Positions 1-8,897 of a DNA stretch of 64,000 nt are shown here, piece after piece (the stretch's first letter is position 1; each line of letters begins with the position of its first letter). A program made the translations under genes and the position numbers. This DNA comes from Nisaea sp. (GTDB lineage Bacteria > Pseudomonadota > Alphaproteobacteria > Thalassobaculales > Thalassobaculaceae), in the NCBI RefSeq assembly GCF_034670185.1, contig NZ_JAXMNY010000003.1:496001-560000 (forward strand). The letters run 5' to 3'. The notes under the pieces were generated by a model, which made no database searches, had not been told where the DNA came from, and saw only the letters and a list, made by a program, of their open reading frames with translations.

Positions 1-838
1 CACCGGCAGCCGACAGCTTGTCCAGCGCGGCCTCGAATGTCTTGGCGACATGCTCGTCCATGTCGTCCATCACCATGGTGCCCGGCACCACCAGACGCAT
101 TCCCTTGACCGAAAGCGGCGTGACGTCCGACGGCGCTTCACCGGCCATGATGGCATCAAGCAACGCGCAGCAATCAACGGAGCGGGCCAGCGGGCCGATG
201 GAATCGAGTGCCCATGAGAGCGGGAAGGCCCCATCCGTCGGCACGCGGCGGGCGGTCGGCTTGAAGCCGGTCAGCCCGTTCAGGGCGGAGGGAATGCGGA
301 CGGATCCGCCGGTGTCCGTGCCGATGCCGGCGGCGGCCATGCCATCGGTGACGGAGATCGCTGCGCCGGAGGAGGAGCCGCCCGGAATGCGCCCGGTCTC
401 CCGGTCGAACGGGTTTTTCGGTGTGCCGTAATGCGGGTTGAGGCCGAGGCCGGAAAAGGCGAATTCGGTCATGTTGGTGCGGCCGAGGATCACCGCACCA
501 GCAGCGCGGAGCCGGGCAACAACCGGTGCATCCTCATTGGCGGCGGGTTCGTCCTTGCGGGCGACGGACCCGGCCATCGTGACGCGGCCCCTGATGTCGA
601 ACAGATCCTTCACCGAGATTGGGATGCCTGCGAGTGGGGAAGGCACCACGCCCGAAGCGCGAAGAGCGTCGCTTGCCTTCGCTGCGGCACGGGCGGCTTC
701 GGTGAAAACATCCGTGTAGGCCCTGCCGCCTTCACCTTTTGCATCTCCGATTCGGGTCAGCGCTTCCTCGGTCAGCTTCTCAGAGCTTGTCTTTCCGGCA
801 GCAAGATCGGCGGCGAGGTTTTTCAGGGGGGCAAACAT
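1..838 (-). CDS. amidase signature family protein (partial, C-terminus beyond window)
   Basis: The first ~279 residues of an amidase signature enzyme, which hydrolyses a carboxamide to acid plus ammonia; the substrate cannot be told. The Ser-cisSer-Lys triad is visible: Lys77 in SVKDLFD, the serine cluster of PGGSSSG near residue 155, and the nucleophile Ser179 in GTDTGGSVRIP. The ATG start lies four bases after the stop of the DUF2848 gene, so the two are probably co-transcribed. It is not likely to be GatA, because no gatB/gatC neighbours are seen and the pairing with DUF2848 points to a catabolic amidase. The reading frame stays open to base 1. Confidence 0.9.
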   Translation of the reverse strand, partial: MFAPLKNLAADLAAGKTSSEKLTEEALTRIGDAKGEGGRAYTDVFTEAARAAAKASDALRASGVVPSPLAGIPISVKDLFDIRGRVTMAGSVARKDEPAANEDAPVVARLRAAGAVILGRTNMTEFAFSGLGLNPHYGTPKNPFDRETGRIPGGSSSGAAISVTDGMAAAGIGTDTGGSVRIPSALNGLTGFKPTARRVPTDGAFPLSWALDSIGPLARSVDCCALLDAIMAGEAPSDVTPLSVKGMRLVVPGTMVMDDMDEHVAKTFEAALDKLSAAG

Positions 839-842
839 GGGC

Positions 843-1532
843 TCAACTCACAAGTGGCAGGGAATGGATGTTGTAAGCGTGGGAGATCGTGACGCCGCGA
901 ACCGGGTCCTCGATCTCCATGGCAAAGCGGCTGGCGGGACGGATGCCGCCGATGGCGGCGAAGGTGCCGAGCATCATGGCAGATCCGGATGGCAGCGCGC
1001 CATTGGCATATAGTTCCATCATTTCCTCCGGGCGGCGCATGGCCGCGAGTGCACCGTCCTGATAGAGGACTTCGGTGCCATCAATGGTCGCGCGGGCTCT
1101 CAGCCGGAGATCGTCCCAGTGATCCAGCAGATCATCGAGCGGCCAGGCCTCCCGGGCGAGAACTTTAGGGCACATCTGTTTCGAGCCGGCGACCGAATAA
1201 GTCTCGGCGGCCCGGTCCGTGTGATCGGAGCCAACCGTGACCCAGATGCCTTCATCAGTGGAGATCAGCACGGCCTCGACTTCGCCCGATGTATCCGGCC
1301 CGACAACCTGGATGGCGTCGTCCTGCATCAGCACGTTGACTGCATTGCGGTAGAAAAGCGGCGTTTCGCTCGGTGGCGTAACGCCGATGGCTTTGAGCTC
1401 GTCGATATGATGCTGGAGCGCGTCCGTATCGCGGCCGGTCCAGCCGCCGACAATCAGGTTGGACACAGTGACGGCAAGCATTCCGCCATCGGGTTTCTCA
1501 AATCGAAGCGTAACCGTGGCGCCGTCGCGCAT
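843..1532 (-). CDS. DUF2848 family protein
   Basis: A 229-residue protein that I recognise as the DUF2848 family by its N-terminal GGWTGRD element, the central GSDHTDR motif and the C-terminal SHAYNIHSLP end. The family is thought to be related to fumarylacetoacetate-hydrolase-like folds, but no reaction is established. The start has a GGGAG ribosome site seven bases upstream. It sits between the TIGR02444 gene (11 bases upstream) and the amidase (4 bases downstream). The tight spacing suggests one operon and a shared small-molecule hydrolysis role, which is inference. Confidence 0.8.
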   Translation of the reverse strand: MRDGATVTLRFEKPDGGMLAVTVSNLIVGGWTGRDTDALQHHIDELKAIGVTPPSETPLFYRNAVNVLMQDDAIQVVGPDTSGEVEAVLISTDEGIWVTVGSDHTDRAAETYSVAGSKQMCPKVLAREAWPLDDLLDHWDDLRLRARATIDGTEVLYQDGALAAMRRPEEMMELYANGALPSGSAMMLGTFAAIGGIRPASRFAMEIEDPVRGVTISHAYNIHSLPLVS

Positions 1533-1543
1533 GAACGAACTCC

Positions 1544-2113
1544 CTATATCGTCGGATCGGTAGCCGATACGGCAAGAGACGAAACGATATCCGCTTCCGC
1601 AGCCTCGGGAAAGACGGCAACGAGCAGTTTTACAAGAGTTTCACGCAGCGGCTGCTCAAGTTGTTGTCCGGACGTGGAGAGGCCGAAAACGCTCAGGTAA
1701 TGCGCGAGGTTATTGGCGGTTGTCGGGAGAGGTGCTGCTGCTGGATCGGCAGGAAGAGCGGAGAAACATTCGAAAAGCCGATGCTGCTGGATTTGTTCCG
1801 CTTCGAGCTCAAGGGCGGCAAGTTGTTTGCGGAAGCTCGCGATGTGCTCGTCAGCGGTCCTGGGCTTGAGGTGCCGGCGGACCGCACGCAGGGGGGCTAT
1901 TACCGGGTCCGCCCATTCTCCGGCAAGAGCAACGGCCTGATCGGTTTTAGCCCTGTCCAGAGCCGTCCCGCGGGAGCCCAGCCAGCAGCAAAGCAGGATA
2001 AGGTTCACGTCGAGGCCGAAGCGGTCCTGCAGTGCCAGGCATCCGGCGGCCACGTCTTTCCGGCTATAGGTCGCGAGTGAATAGGTCCAGAATGGGGTGT
2101 CAGGCACGCTCAT
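1544..2113 (-). CDS. TIGR02444 family protein
   Basis: A 189-residue soluble protein matching the TIGR02444 (DUF2390) family. It opens with FWTYSLATYSRKDVAAGCLALQDRFGLDVN, split here as FWTYSLATYSRKD and LQDRFGLDVN, followed by a CCWLG motif typical of the family. The family is all-helical and has no known function. It has no signal peptide or membrane segment. It is the first gene of the leftward group with the DUF2848 protein and the amidase. The divergent YdcH-type gene begins about 90 bases away, so both promoters must lie in 2114-2204. Confidence 0.75.
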   Translation of the reverse strand: MSVPDTPFWTYSLATYSRKDVAAGCLALQDRFGLDVNLILLCCWLGSRGTALDRAKTDQAVALAGEWADPVIAPLRAVRRHLKPRTADEHIASFRKQLAALELEAEQIQQHRLFECFSALPADPAAAPLPTTANNLAHYLSVFGLSTSGQQLEQPLRETLVKLLVAVFPEAAEADIVSSLAVSATDPTI

Positions 2114-2204
2114 CCGTCTTGTCTAGCATGCAAAAGCGCCCTACCAAACTATTGTGCTTTGCGATATGACAGACCGTCTCACATACAAATTGTAACGGAA
2201 TGCC

Positions 2205-2411
2205 TTGTTGGAACAGGACCGCGAAGAACTGTCCCGCCGGCTCGAAGAGCTGAAGATCGAACACCGGGACCTTGATGACGTGATCGCACGTCTTGCGGAA
2301 GACGGTCCGTTCAATCAGCTCCAGATCCAGCGTCTGAAGAAGCGCAAGCTGCTCCTGAAGGATCAGATGATCAGGCTTGAGAGCGAACTGCTGCCCGACA
2401 TCATCGCCTGA
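2205..2411 (+). CDS. YdcH/DUF465 family small protein
   Basis: A 68-residue, highly charged, helical protein of the YdcH (DUF465) type. It is coiled-coil-like, with the pattern LEELKIEHRDLDDVIARL followed by IQRLKKRKLLLKDQMIRLE, the basic RLKKRKL stretch being diagnostic. Function is unknown. The start is a TTG: an in-frame stop at 2193-2195 and the absence of any ATG or GTG leave only TTG at 2205 or 2208. The glycosyltransferase start follows 17 bases after its stop. Confidence 0.75.
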   Translation: MLEQDREELSRRLEELKIEHRDLDDVIARLAEDGPFNQLQIQRLKKRKLLLKDQMIRLESELLPDIIA

Positions 2412-2428
2412 CCGGGGCGGTCCGCGCA

Positions 2429-3322
2429 GTGAGTGTCAAAACCATCATCTGTACGGCCGGAGAGGATCGGTTCTTTCCGATCTCGCAATGTTTGCTGCGC
2501 TCGGTGCGCGACCAGCAGCAGGGCGATATCGATATCGGTTATCTGAACCTCGGACTCTCCGCCGGAAATCTGGAAAAGCTCTCCGAATACGGTGCAAGTG
2601 TCGTGACGCCCGGCTGGGATATCGATTTCGTACCGCCGGATGGCGACCCAACCAAGGTTGGAGACGGCTTCAAGGCAATGACCTCCCGACCATTCTTACG
2701 CGATCATTTTCCGGGTTATGACGTCTATATCTGGATTGACGCGGATGCTTGGGTTCAGAACTGGTGGGCAATTGACTGGCTCATTGAAGGCGCGCGCCGT
2801 GGCGACCTCAATATAGCCCCGGAGATGGACCGGGCCTATGAGCATTGTTTTGACTTCAAGGCTTATGTCCGCTGGACCGTTGACCAGCAGGCGCAATTCT
2901 TCGGACACGATGTCGCAAAGAGGGTTGGTTATAACCCGGTCCTGAATTGCGGGGTCTTTTCGATGCCGTCGGCGCATCCGCTTTGGGACTTGTGGGCAGA
3001 GAAGCTGAGGGATGCTTTGCAGCGACATGTTGGCTTTTTTGCAGACCAGATGTCGCTCAATCACGTTGTCTATGCTGGGGATCATCCGCGCTGTTTCCTG
3101 CCTAGCCAGTTCAACTGGCTGGCCAGCATGGCGCTTCCCGCCTTCGATCCCGGGATATCCCAATTTGTCGAGCCGGGCATTCCGCACCGCCCGCTTGGCA
3201 TTCTCCACCTGTCGGGCAAGACCAAATCAAAACCGCAGAGCATTGATGTTCTCGGCCGGTCTGAGCAGGTGAAGACCTGGCTGCTTTACGATCCGCAACG
3301 CAATGGAACTGGCGTCAGCTAA
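2429..3322 (+). CDS. glycosyltransferase (family 8-like)
   Basis: A 297-residue cytosolic protein with an N-terminal nucleotide-sugar-binding pattern and a clear DxD metal-binding motif in WIDADAWV (Asp104 and Asp106), as in GT-A fold retaining transferases. The later NCGVFSMP and ADQMSLN segments match the layout of the GT8/nucleotide-diphospho-sugar family. Donor and acceptor cannot be predicted. It starts at GTG and its last codons overlap the 3' end of the convergent aminotransferase gene by 8 bases. There is no membrane segment. Confidence 0.65.
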   Translation: MSVKTIICTAGEDRFFPISQCLLRSVRDQQQGDIDIGYLNLGLSAGNLEKLSEYGASVVTPGWDIDFVPPDGDPTKVGDGFKAMTSRPFLRDHFPGYDVYIWIDADAWVQNWWAIDWLIEGARRGDLNIAPEMDRAYEHCFDFKAYVRWTVDQQAQFFGHDVAKRVGYNPVLNCGVFSMPSAHPLWDLWAEKLRDALQRHVGFFADQMSLNHVVYAGDHPRCFLPSQFNWLASMALPAFDPGISQFVEPGIPHRPLGILHLSGKTKSKPQSIDVLGRSEQVKTWLLYDPQRNGTGVS

Positions 3323-4544
3323 CGACTTCAAGACTGGCACGCCGAAGGATTTCGGTGGCCTTGGCAAGCTCATCCTCTGAAATGGTGAGAGCCGGCGACA
3401 GGGTGAGAAGACGTCCGTCGGCTGCACCGGTATTGAGGCCGAGCCTGTAGCAGGCATCTTTCAGGTCTTTTAGTTGATCGGGATTTGTGCAGGCGACAGC
3501 CATGGAGAGCCCGAGGCCTATTGCGGTCTCGTATGCCGGAGCCTCCGTTGTCATTTGTTCCAGCGCTTTCAAAGCGTCACAGCCTTTGTTCTCAGACGCT
3601 GCAATCAGGTTTTCCGAGTCGAGTATCCGCAAGGTCTCGATCCCGGTGCGGGCAAGGACCGGGTTTTTCTGGTGCGTATAATGTCCGACCCCGAGATGCC
3701 CGGCGACATCAAGCTCTGCTCTGGCGATCACCGCCGAGAGCGGTAGAACGCCGCCTCCAAGAGATTTTCCGAGTACCGTCATGTCCGGCGCGACGCCGGT
3801 ATGATCGCTTGCGAAAAACCGGCCGGTCTTGCCGAGGCCCGTTGGGATTTCATCGAAGATCAATAAGGTTCCCGCGCGGTCGCAAAGCGTTCTGATCTCC
3901 GGCCAGAACCAGTCGGGTGCCGTCTGTCCGGTGGACCGTACCGGCTCCGCGATCAGCGCGGCGATCTGGTTGCGTTCAAGGATCTGTTTCAGGCCGGCGA
4001 GCGCATCCCGGGCGCTTGTCTCCGGATCTTCTTCCTGCCGCCGTGGCCAATAGGAGGGGGCGTGATGGCAGCCTTCAAGCATGGGCAGACCGTCTTTCTC
4101 GCCGGTCGTCCCGCCAACCGAGAGCGCGCCGAGAGCAGCCCCATGCCAGCTTCCGTCAAAAGCGACAGTTCTGGTCCGGCCGGTTGCGGTATAGGCGAGC
4201 TTGAGGGCCATTTCGATGGCATCGGCACCGGAGGTGCCAAGCAGTACTTTCGCGGGGCCATAAGGCCAGCGGGCGGCCAGCATCTCCGCCAACTCTACGG
4301 CAGGCTCGGAAGTGAAAAGCCGTGGGGTGAAGCAGAGTGTATCGAGTTGTTCTTTCAGGGCGGCGATCAGCCTTGGGTGCCGGTAGCCGATATTGTGGCA
4401 AGAGTTGCCGTGGAAATCCAAGAACCGGTGGCCGGTTTCGTCTGTCGCCCAGGCACCCTCGCAAGAGATGAAGGCATGGTCGACCGGTGTGGAGCCAGCT
4501 TGATGCAGGAAGGCTGTTGCATCCCGTGTTGGAAGTGCTGTCAT
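3315..4544 (-). CDS. class III PLP-dependent aminotransferase/lyase, PbfA-like
   Basis: A 409-residue fold-type I PLP enzyme of the class III aminotransferase family. Visible are the phosphate-binding GTSGADA (103-109), the cofactor Asp231 in IFDEIPTG and the Schiff-base Lys260 in VLGKSLGGG. The segment FLDFHGNSCHNIGYRHPR, with the DTLCFTPRLFTSEPAVELAE region after it, resembles PbfA, the (R)-1-hydroxy-2-aminoethylphosphonate ammonia-lyase, more than ordinary ornithine or GABA aminotransferases. No phosphonate genes are in the window, so this assignment is tentative. A GGGGAGG ribosome site precedes the ATG. It is divergent from purE. Confidence 0.7.
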   Translation of the reverse strand: MTALPTRDATAFLHQAGSTPVDHAFISCEGAWATDETGHRFLDFHGNSCHNIGYRHPRLIAALKEQLDTLCFTPRLFTSEPAVELAEMLAARWPYGPAKVLLGTSGADAIEMALKLAYTATGRTRTVAFDGSWHGAALGALSVGGTTGEKDGLPMLEGCHHAPSYWPRRQEEDPETSARDALAGLKQILERNQIAALIAEPVRSTGQTAPDWFWPEIRTLCDRAGTLLIFDEIPTGLGKTGRFFASDHTGVAPDMTVLGKSLGGGVLPLSAVIARAELDVAGHLGVGHYTHQKNPVLARTGIETLRILDSENLIAASENKGCDALKALEQMTTEAPAYETAIGLGLSMAVACTNPDQLKDLKDACYRLGLNTGAADGRLLTLSPALTISEDELAKATEILRRASLEVVS

Positions 4545-4621
4545 TGGGCTTGCCTCCCCAGAATATCAGGTGCCAAGACTGAAGCATGAAGCCGGAGCGG
4601 GCGGAAGTCGTCAGTCCAAGC

Positions 4622-4649
4622 TTGTAACTGCAAGCCTCGCTCCTATAAT
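4622..4649 (+). promoter_or_regulatory. probable sigma-70 promoter of purEK
   Basis: TTGTAA at 4622-4627, a 16-bp spacer and a perfect TATAAT at 4644-4649. It lies in the 170-bp divergent gap before purE and ends about 65 bases before the chosen purE ATG. Its position argues against any purE start upstream of it. Confidence 0.6.
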
Positions 4650-4713
4650 GCCGCGCTTCTTTGACCTTTCCCGTCTTTCGGGCTGGGGTCGTGACGGAAG
4701 CAGGAATGCGTAT

Positions 4714-5211
4714 ATGGCCAATGCCGCGACCCCTCTTGTCGGTATCATCATGGGCAGCCAGTCTGACTGGGAGACCATGAAGGAAGCCGCGCTCATTCTG
4801 GATGCCCTCGACGTCCCGCATGAAACCCGGATTGTCTCCGCGCACCGGACGCCGGCTCGCATGGCGGACTATGCCGCGACGGCGCGGGAACGGGGCCTCA
4901 AGGTAATTATTGCAGGGGCTGGCGGCGCCGCGCACTTGCCGGGCATGGTGGCCGCGCAGACGACGCTCCCGGTGCTGGGGGTTCCGGTCGAGAGCAAGGC
5001 GCTCAAGGGGATGGACAGCTTGCTGTCGATTGCCCAGATGCCCGGGGGCATACCAGTTGGAACTCTGGCTATTGGAAAGGCCGGATCAAAGAATGCGGGG
5101 CTGCTTGCGGCCGCGATCCTGTCTAACGAGGATGAAAAGCTGCATGCCCGGCTGGATGCCTGGCGCAAGGCGCAGACTGAGTCGGTCGGTGACGTGCCGG
5201 TGGATGCCTGA
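4714..5211 (+). CDS. purE: N5-carboxyaminoimidazole ribonucleotide mutase PurE
   Basis: Class I PurE, 165 residues, converting N5-CAIR to CAIR in de novo purine synthesis. The family signature is complete: MGSQSDWE (13-20), the catalytic His44 in SAHRTP, and the GGAAHLPGM and PVLGVPVES segments. The frame is open back to 4570, but the extra 48 residues have no counterpart in PurE and contain the promoter. The ATG at 4714 has an AGGAA ribosome site seven bases before it and gives the normal length. The stop overlaps the purK start (ATGA), indicating translational coupling. Confidence 0.95.
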   Translation: MANAATPLVGIIMGSQSDWETMKEAALILDALDVPHETRIVSAHRTPARMADYAATARERGLKVIIAGAGGAAHLPGMVAAQTTLPVLGVPVESKALKGMDSLLSIAQMPGGIPVGTLAIGKAGSKNAGLLAAAILSNEDEKLHARLDAWRKAQTESVGDVPVDA

Positions 5212-6284
5212 TGTCTGACGTTCTGGCTCCCGGCTGCGTCATCGGGATAATCGGCGGCGGTCAGCTCGGCCGCATGACGGCGTTGGCGGCGGCACCGCTT
5301 GGCTATCGCTGCCATATCTTCACACCGGAAGAAAACAGTCCGGCCTCACAGGTGGCCGAGAAGACCACTGTCGCTTCCTATGAAGACGAGACGGCGCTGG
5401 CGGAATTCGCCGCAGCTGTCGATGTCATTACCTATGAATTCGAGAATATCCCTGTCGATACTGTGCAGCGCCTTTCGAAACTGGCGCCGGTCCGGCCACG
5501 GCCGAGTGTGCTGGCGGTCTCTCAGCATCGCGTTGCCGAAAAGGATTTTGCGCGCGATTCAGGGGCGGGCACTGCACCTTACCGGCATGTCACCGATCTT
5601 GACCAATTACGCAATGCTGTGTCCGAAATCGGTCGCCCGGCGGTCCTCAAGACATGCCGCTTCGGCTATGACGGCAAAGGTCAGGTCAAGATCACGGCGG
5701 AGACGGATCTTGCGGCGGCTTGGGCATCACTGAAGACAGGCGATGCGGTGCTGGAAGGCTTCGTTTCTTTCGACAAGGAAGTTTCCGTCATTGTGGCGCG
5801 CGGCATCGACGGTACGGCATTGGCTTTCCCCGTGGCGGAAAACCATCATGTCGATCACATTCTAAGCACCAGCACCGTGCCGGCAAAAATTCCTGAAATG
5901 ACGGAAAAGGCCGCCCGAGCCACGGCCGTTGCCCTGGCGGAACGCCTGGAGCTGGTCGGGCTCCTGGCTGTCGAAATGTTTGTGACGGAAGAGGGCGACG
6001 TTCTCGTGAATGAAGTCGCGCCGCGTCCTCACAATTCGGGACACTGGACGCAGGATGGCTGTGCGACAAGCCAGTTTGAACAGCTTGTGCGCGCGGTGAC
6101 CGGGCTGCCGCTGGGGCCAGTGGACGTACTGTTCCCGACGGTGATGCAGAACCTGATTGGCGATGAAGCTGATCAGTGGCTGGATATCGCCGCCGAGCCG
6201 CACGCGAAGTTGCATCTCTATGGCAAGGCGGAAGCCCGCCCGGGCCGAAAGATGGGACACGTGAACCGAATCAAGATTTCCTGA
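5211..6284 (+). CDS. purK: N5-carboxyaminoimidazole ribonucleotide synthase PurK
   Basis: A 357-residue ATP-grasp enzyme that makes N5-CAIR from AIR, bicarbonate and ATP, feeding PurE. It starts with the Rossmann-like IGIIGGGQLGRM. It continues with the YEFENIP and VLKTCRFGYDGKGQ ATP-grasp segments, and the NEVAPRPHNSGHWT metal/active-site region marks the C-terminal half. The presence of PurK fits the class I type of PurE. It is coupled to purE by a 4-base overlap. Its last 14 bases overlap the end of the convergent TPR/glycosyltransferase gene. Confidence 0.95.
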   Translation: MSDVLAPGCVIGIIGGGQLGRMTALAAAPLGYRCHIFTPEENSPASQVAEKTTVASYEDETALAEFAAAVDVITYEFENIPVDTVQRLSKLAPVRPRPSVLAVSQHRVAEKDFARDSGAGTAPYRHVTDLDQLRNAVSEIGRPAVLKTCRFGYDGKGQVKITAETDLAAAWASLKTGDAVLEGFVSFDKEVSVIVARGIDGTALAFPVAENHHVDHILSTSTVPAKIPEMTEKAARATAVALAERLELVGLLAVEMFVTEEGDVLVNEVAPRPHNSGHWTQDGCATSQFEQLVRAVTGLPLGPVDVLFPTVMQNLIGDEADQWLDIAAEPHAKLHLYGKAEARPGRKMGHVNRIKIS

Positions 6285-8244
6285 TCGGAAGTTTTCCGTG
6301 CTTTAGGAAATAGCGTACAGCAGTGCCGACCCGTTGCGGCCTGTCAGGAACAAATGTCGGATCTGACGGCTTCATAATGGGATAGTGGTTCGGGAAAAGT
6401 GGGTCCCACTCGTCGCCGAAATAGAAGTAGGCTTTACCCAATCCGATGGAAGGCGCTCCGGCTGAACAAGCGAGCGCGAGCACTGCCGTTGAAGGCGTTA
6501 TGACGAGATCCAGGCAGGACATCAGCGCTGCGACCCGGTCGAGTTCTTTTGTTTGATCGAGATCGGGAAAGTCATGAATGGTCACGCCATATTTGGCGTG
6601 AACAGATTCGATTTCTTCGCCTGCATCCCCGTTCTGAAGGTTTATCAGCGTGAATGCGTCTGCAGGAATACTCCGAATAAGTTCGTCGAGAGTATTGTAG
6701 TGAATAGATCGGTGTGAGGTTATCAGTGTGCCGCTTCGCCAGCAGACGCCGAGGTAAGGCGCGTTACCTAGTTCATTCAGACGGGTTTGCCATTTGGTCC
6801 TCTCGGAACTATCCATTTTTAGATAGCCGGGCCGATCCGGTTGGCTAACGCGCTGTGTGCGATAGAGTGCGGGCAGATCCCCGCTGCAAAGGTAGTGTGT
6901 GAACCCGTGTTCCTGCGTGGTCAAGGTGTAGTCGTATGTGGTTTCTCCATGCGGGCCTGGGCGAAGCTGTTTGTCGATCAGATTGAGAGTCGGGAAAGTT
7001 CGTTTCAGGAAACTGTGCAGTCGCACATCGGTTTCCACTGTGACGGTGTCCACGTCCTTCAGCAGATCCGGAAGGCAGCTCAAAAACCGGATATCATCGC
7101 CAATCCCCTGTTCGGAAGCGACGAGCAAATGATCTGGTTTTGTGGTGACGTTACTTCGATGCGGAGGCAGACCAATTCTTTTGGGAGACGATTTCATGGC
7201 AAGTCGGTATGGCCAATAGCGCCATCCGATTTCTACATCCTGCAGACAAAATGCGGAAAGGGAGAGATTGTAGGCCATATCCGCGAAACCGGGCTCTACC
7301 ACCAATCCTCTGCGGGATATTCGGACAGAGTTTTCGAATGCACCGAGCTGGTAGGTTACAGTGCCGAGAGAATTATAAGCGGTGCCAAGCTCTGGAGCTA
7401 AAATAACTGACCGACGCGATGCGTCGGTGCATGCTTGGTAGTTCAGATCCGCATAATATTCGGCAGAAAGTTGGTTCCATGTTCTTGCCGAAATGGGTTG
7501 GAGAATGGTTGCTAGTCGTTTCGGTACGATACTCTCCCACCCAGTCACGTTTGAAATGTCACCGCTCCGAAAATTGGCATAGATCTCGTGGCGTTGTGGG
7601 TTCAGGAGGATGCCCTGCATGGCTGCGCGATCAGCAGCCGGAGTGTCTTTGAGAGATTGGTAAATGGTGTGCAGATGGAAATAGGGCTCGACCGTGCTTG
7701 GGGATAGGTCACGAGCCTGGGTTAGCGCTCTGACTGCGTCTTCGAGCTTGCCGTTCGTGTGAAGAGCGCAACCAAACCTCAACCACGCGTCGGCATTTTC
7801 CGGCATGAGATGGACAGATTGCTCTGCATTTGTGAGAGCAATCTCGGGGTGTCCCATCTCCAGGGCGACGATAGAGGCATTCAGGAACGCAGTGCCGGAA
7901 ACGGGATTAAGGACGCATGAGCGTCTGTAGGCCGATGCAGCAAGACTCGGACTGCCCTCGGCGCGAACCGCGCTGCCGAAATGATCATAATAGGACGCCG
8001 GGTCGGGCCGCAGAACAATCGCTTGCTGGATGAGGTGAGCTCCCCTATTAGGCGAGCCTTGCTGGAAATAAAGCGTGCCCAGAAGGTGTAATATATCCGG
8101 GTTCGGCCCTACGGACGCACGGAGTTTCTCGTAAATAGGTCGCGCTTGATCCAGGCGTCCGGCTTCGTGCTGTGCGATCGCTTCGGCGAACAGTTGCTCG
8201 AGATTTCCGGTTTCCTGGTTCATCGTGCCTGCCGCCGGTGTCAT
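6271..8244 (-). CDS. TPR repeat protein with C-terminal glycosyltransferase-like domain
   Basis: A 657-residue protein. Residues ~10-300 are tetratricopeptide repeats (for example ALTNAEQSVHLMPENADAW and RFGCALHTNGKLEDAVRALTQA, given in parts). The C-terminal ~300 residues (GIGDDIRFLSCLPDLL, LGVCWRSGTLITSHRS, VITPSTAVLALACSAGAPS) resemble the GT-B domain found in TPR proteins of flagellin or surface glycosylation. A GTG at 8283 gives a longer form that would overlap the upstream gene. The ATG at 8244, with AAGG nine bases before it, avoids this. It is the last gene of the leftward glycan cluster. Confidence 0.65.
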   Translation of the reverse strand: MTPAAGTMNQETGNLEQLFAEAIAQHEAGRLDQARPIYEKLRASVGPNPDILHLLGTLYFQQGSPNRGAHLIQQAIVLRPDPASYYDHFGSAVRAEGSPSLAASAYRRSCVLNPVSGTAFLNASIVALEMGHPEIALTNAEQSVHLMPENADAWLRFGCALHTNGKLEDAVRALTQARDLSPSTVEPYFHLHTIYQSLKDTPAADRAAMQGILLNPQRHEIYANFRSGDISNVTGWESIVPKRLATILQPISARTWNQLSAEYYADLNYQACTDASRRSVILAPELGTAYNSLGTVTYQLGAFENSVRISRRGLVVEPGFADMAYNLSLSAFCLQDVEIGWRYWPYRLAMKSSPKRIGLPPHRSNVTTKPDHLLVASEQGIGDDIRFLSCLPDLLKDVDTVTVETDVRLHSFLKRTFPTLNLIDKQLRPGPHGETTYDYTLTTQEHGFTHYLCSGDLPALYRTQRVSQPDRPGYLKMDSSERTKWQTRLNELGNAPYLGVCWRSGTLITSHRSIHYNTLDELIRSIPADAFTLINLQNGDAGEEIESVHAKYGVTIHDFPDLDQTKELDRVAALMSCLDLVITPSTAVLALACSAGAPSIGLGKAYFYFGDEWDPLFPNHYPIMKPSDPTFVPDRPQRVGTAVRYFLKHGKLPIRKS

Positions 8245-8258
8245 GATATGGAGCCTTG

Positions 8259-8897
8259 TTATTCTTCGCGCTTGAAAACCCACCAGTTTGAATCGCCAAA
8301 CCCGGTCAGCTTATCCCAGAAGAACCCGGCTTCGATGGGGCGCCAGTCGGGGTTCTGTTTCATGAAGAGCTCACCGTAGTCGGCTTTCCAGAGCATCTCG
8401 TTCTGGCCGCGATACTCGACCTCCTGAAGATGCTTGGAATAATACTCGGTCATCAGCACGTACTTGTTTGCGACACGTCCAAGTTCAGAAAGCGCCCTGT
8501 CCAGGGAATCCGGCTCTACATGGATTAAAACACCAGATGTAAACGCCATGTCGAAATGACGGTCTGGAAACGGAATTGATTGCAGCCACCCTTCGACGAT
8601 GTTGCCTTTGGCCGTTACGCCAGCTGCAATTGCTTTCGCCCGGGCCTTGGCATTCGGCTCGATGGCATGGAGTTCAGCGGAGGTAATGTTCGACAGGGCG
8701 CGCAGGGCGATGCCGACATTACAGCCGCATTCAAGAATGGAAGCGGGCGGGTCGGCAGCCATGCACTCCCACATTTTCGCGTAGGCGCGAGTGTAGTCGC
8801 GCACACGTTCGGCTGTTGCGGAATTGCGTTCTGCATAGGCATCGCCGAACCGGCCCCGCCACGTATCAAGCTGCGCCGTAATTGTTTTCTCGTCCAC
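8259..8897 (-). CDS. SAM-dependent methyltransferase, pseudaminic acid biosynthesis-associated methylase type
   Basis: A 212-residue class I methyltransferase. The SAM-binding motif I is ILECGCNVGIAL, and FTSGVLIHVEP is motif IV. The N-terminal WRGRFGDAYAERN element and the C-terminal half match the methylases found with pseudaminic-acid genes (TIGR03587). No Pse synthesis genes are in the window. The frame is open to an ATG at 8990, but the GTG at 8897 is preceded by AGGAG at eight bases and gives the family length. With this start it overlaps the WbqC gene by 32 bases. Confidence 0.75.
   Translation of the reverse strand: MDEKTITAQLDTWRGRFGDAYAERNSATAERVRDYTRAYAKMWECMAADPPASILECGCNVGIALRALSNITSAELHAIEPNAKARAKAIAAGVTAKGNIVEGWLQSIPFPDRHFDMAFTSGVLIHVEPDSLDRALSELGRVANKYVLMTEYYSKHLQEVEYRGQNEMLWKADYGELFMKQNPDWRPIEAGFFWDKLTGFGDSNWWVFKREE

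Noticed and set aside
4570..4713. N-terminal extension of PurE
   Set aside because: It has no PurE-like sequence, contains the TATAAT promoter, and the ATG at 4714 has a good ribosome site.
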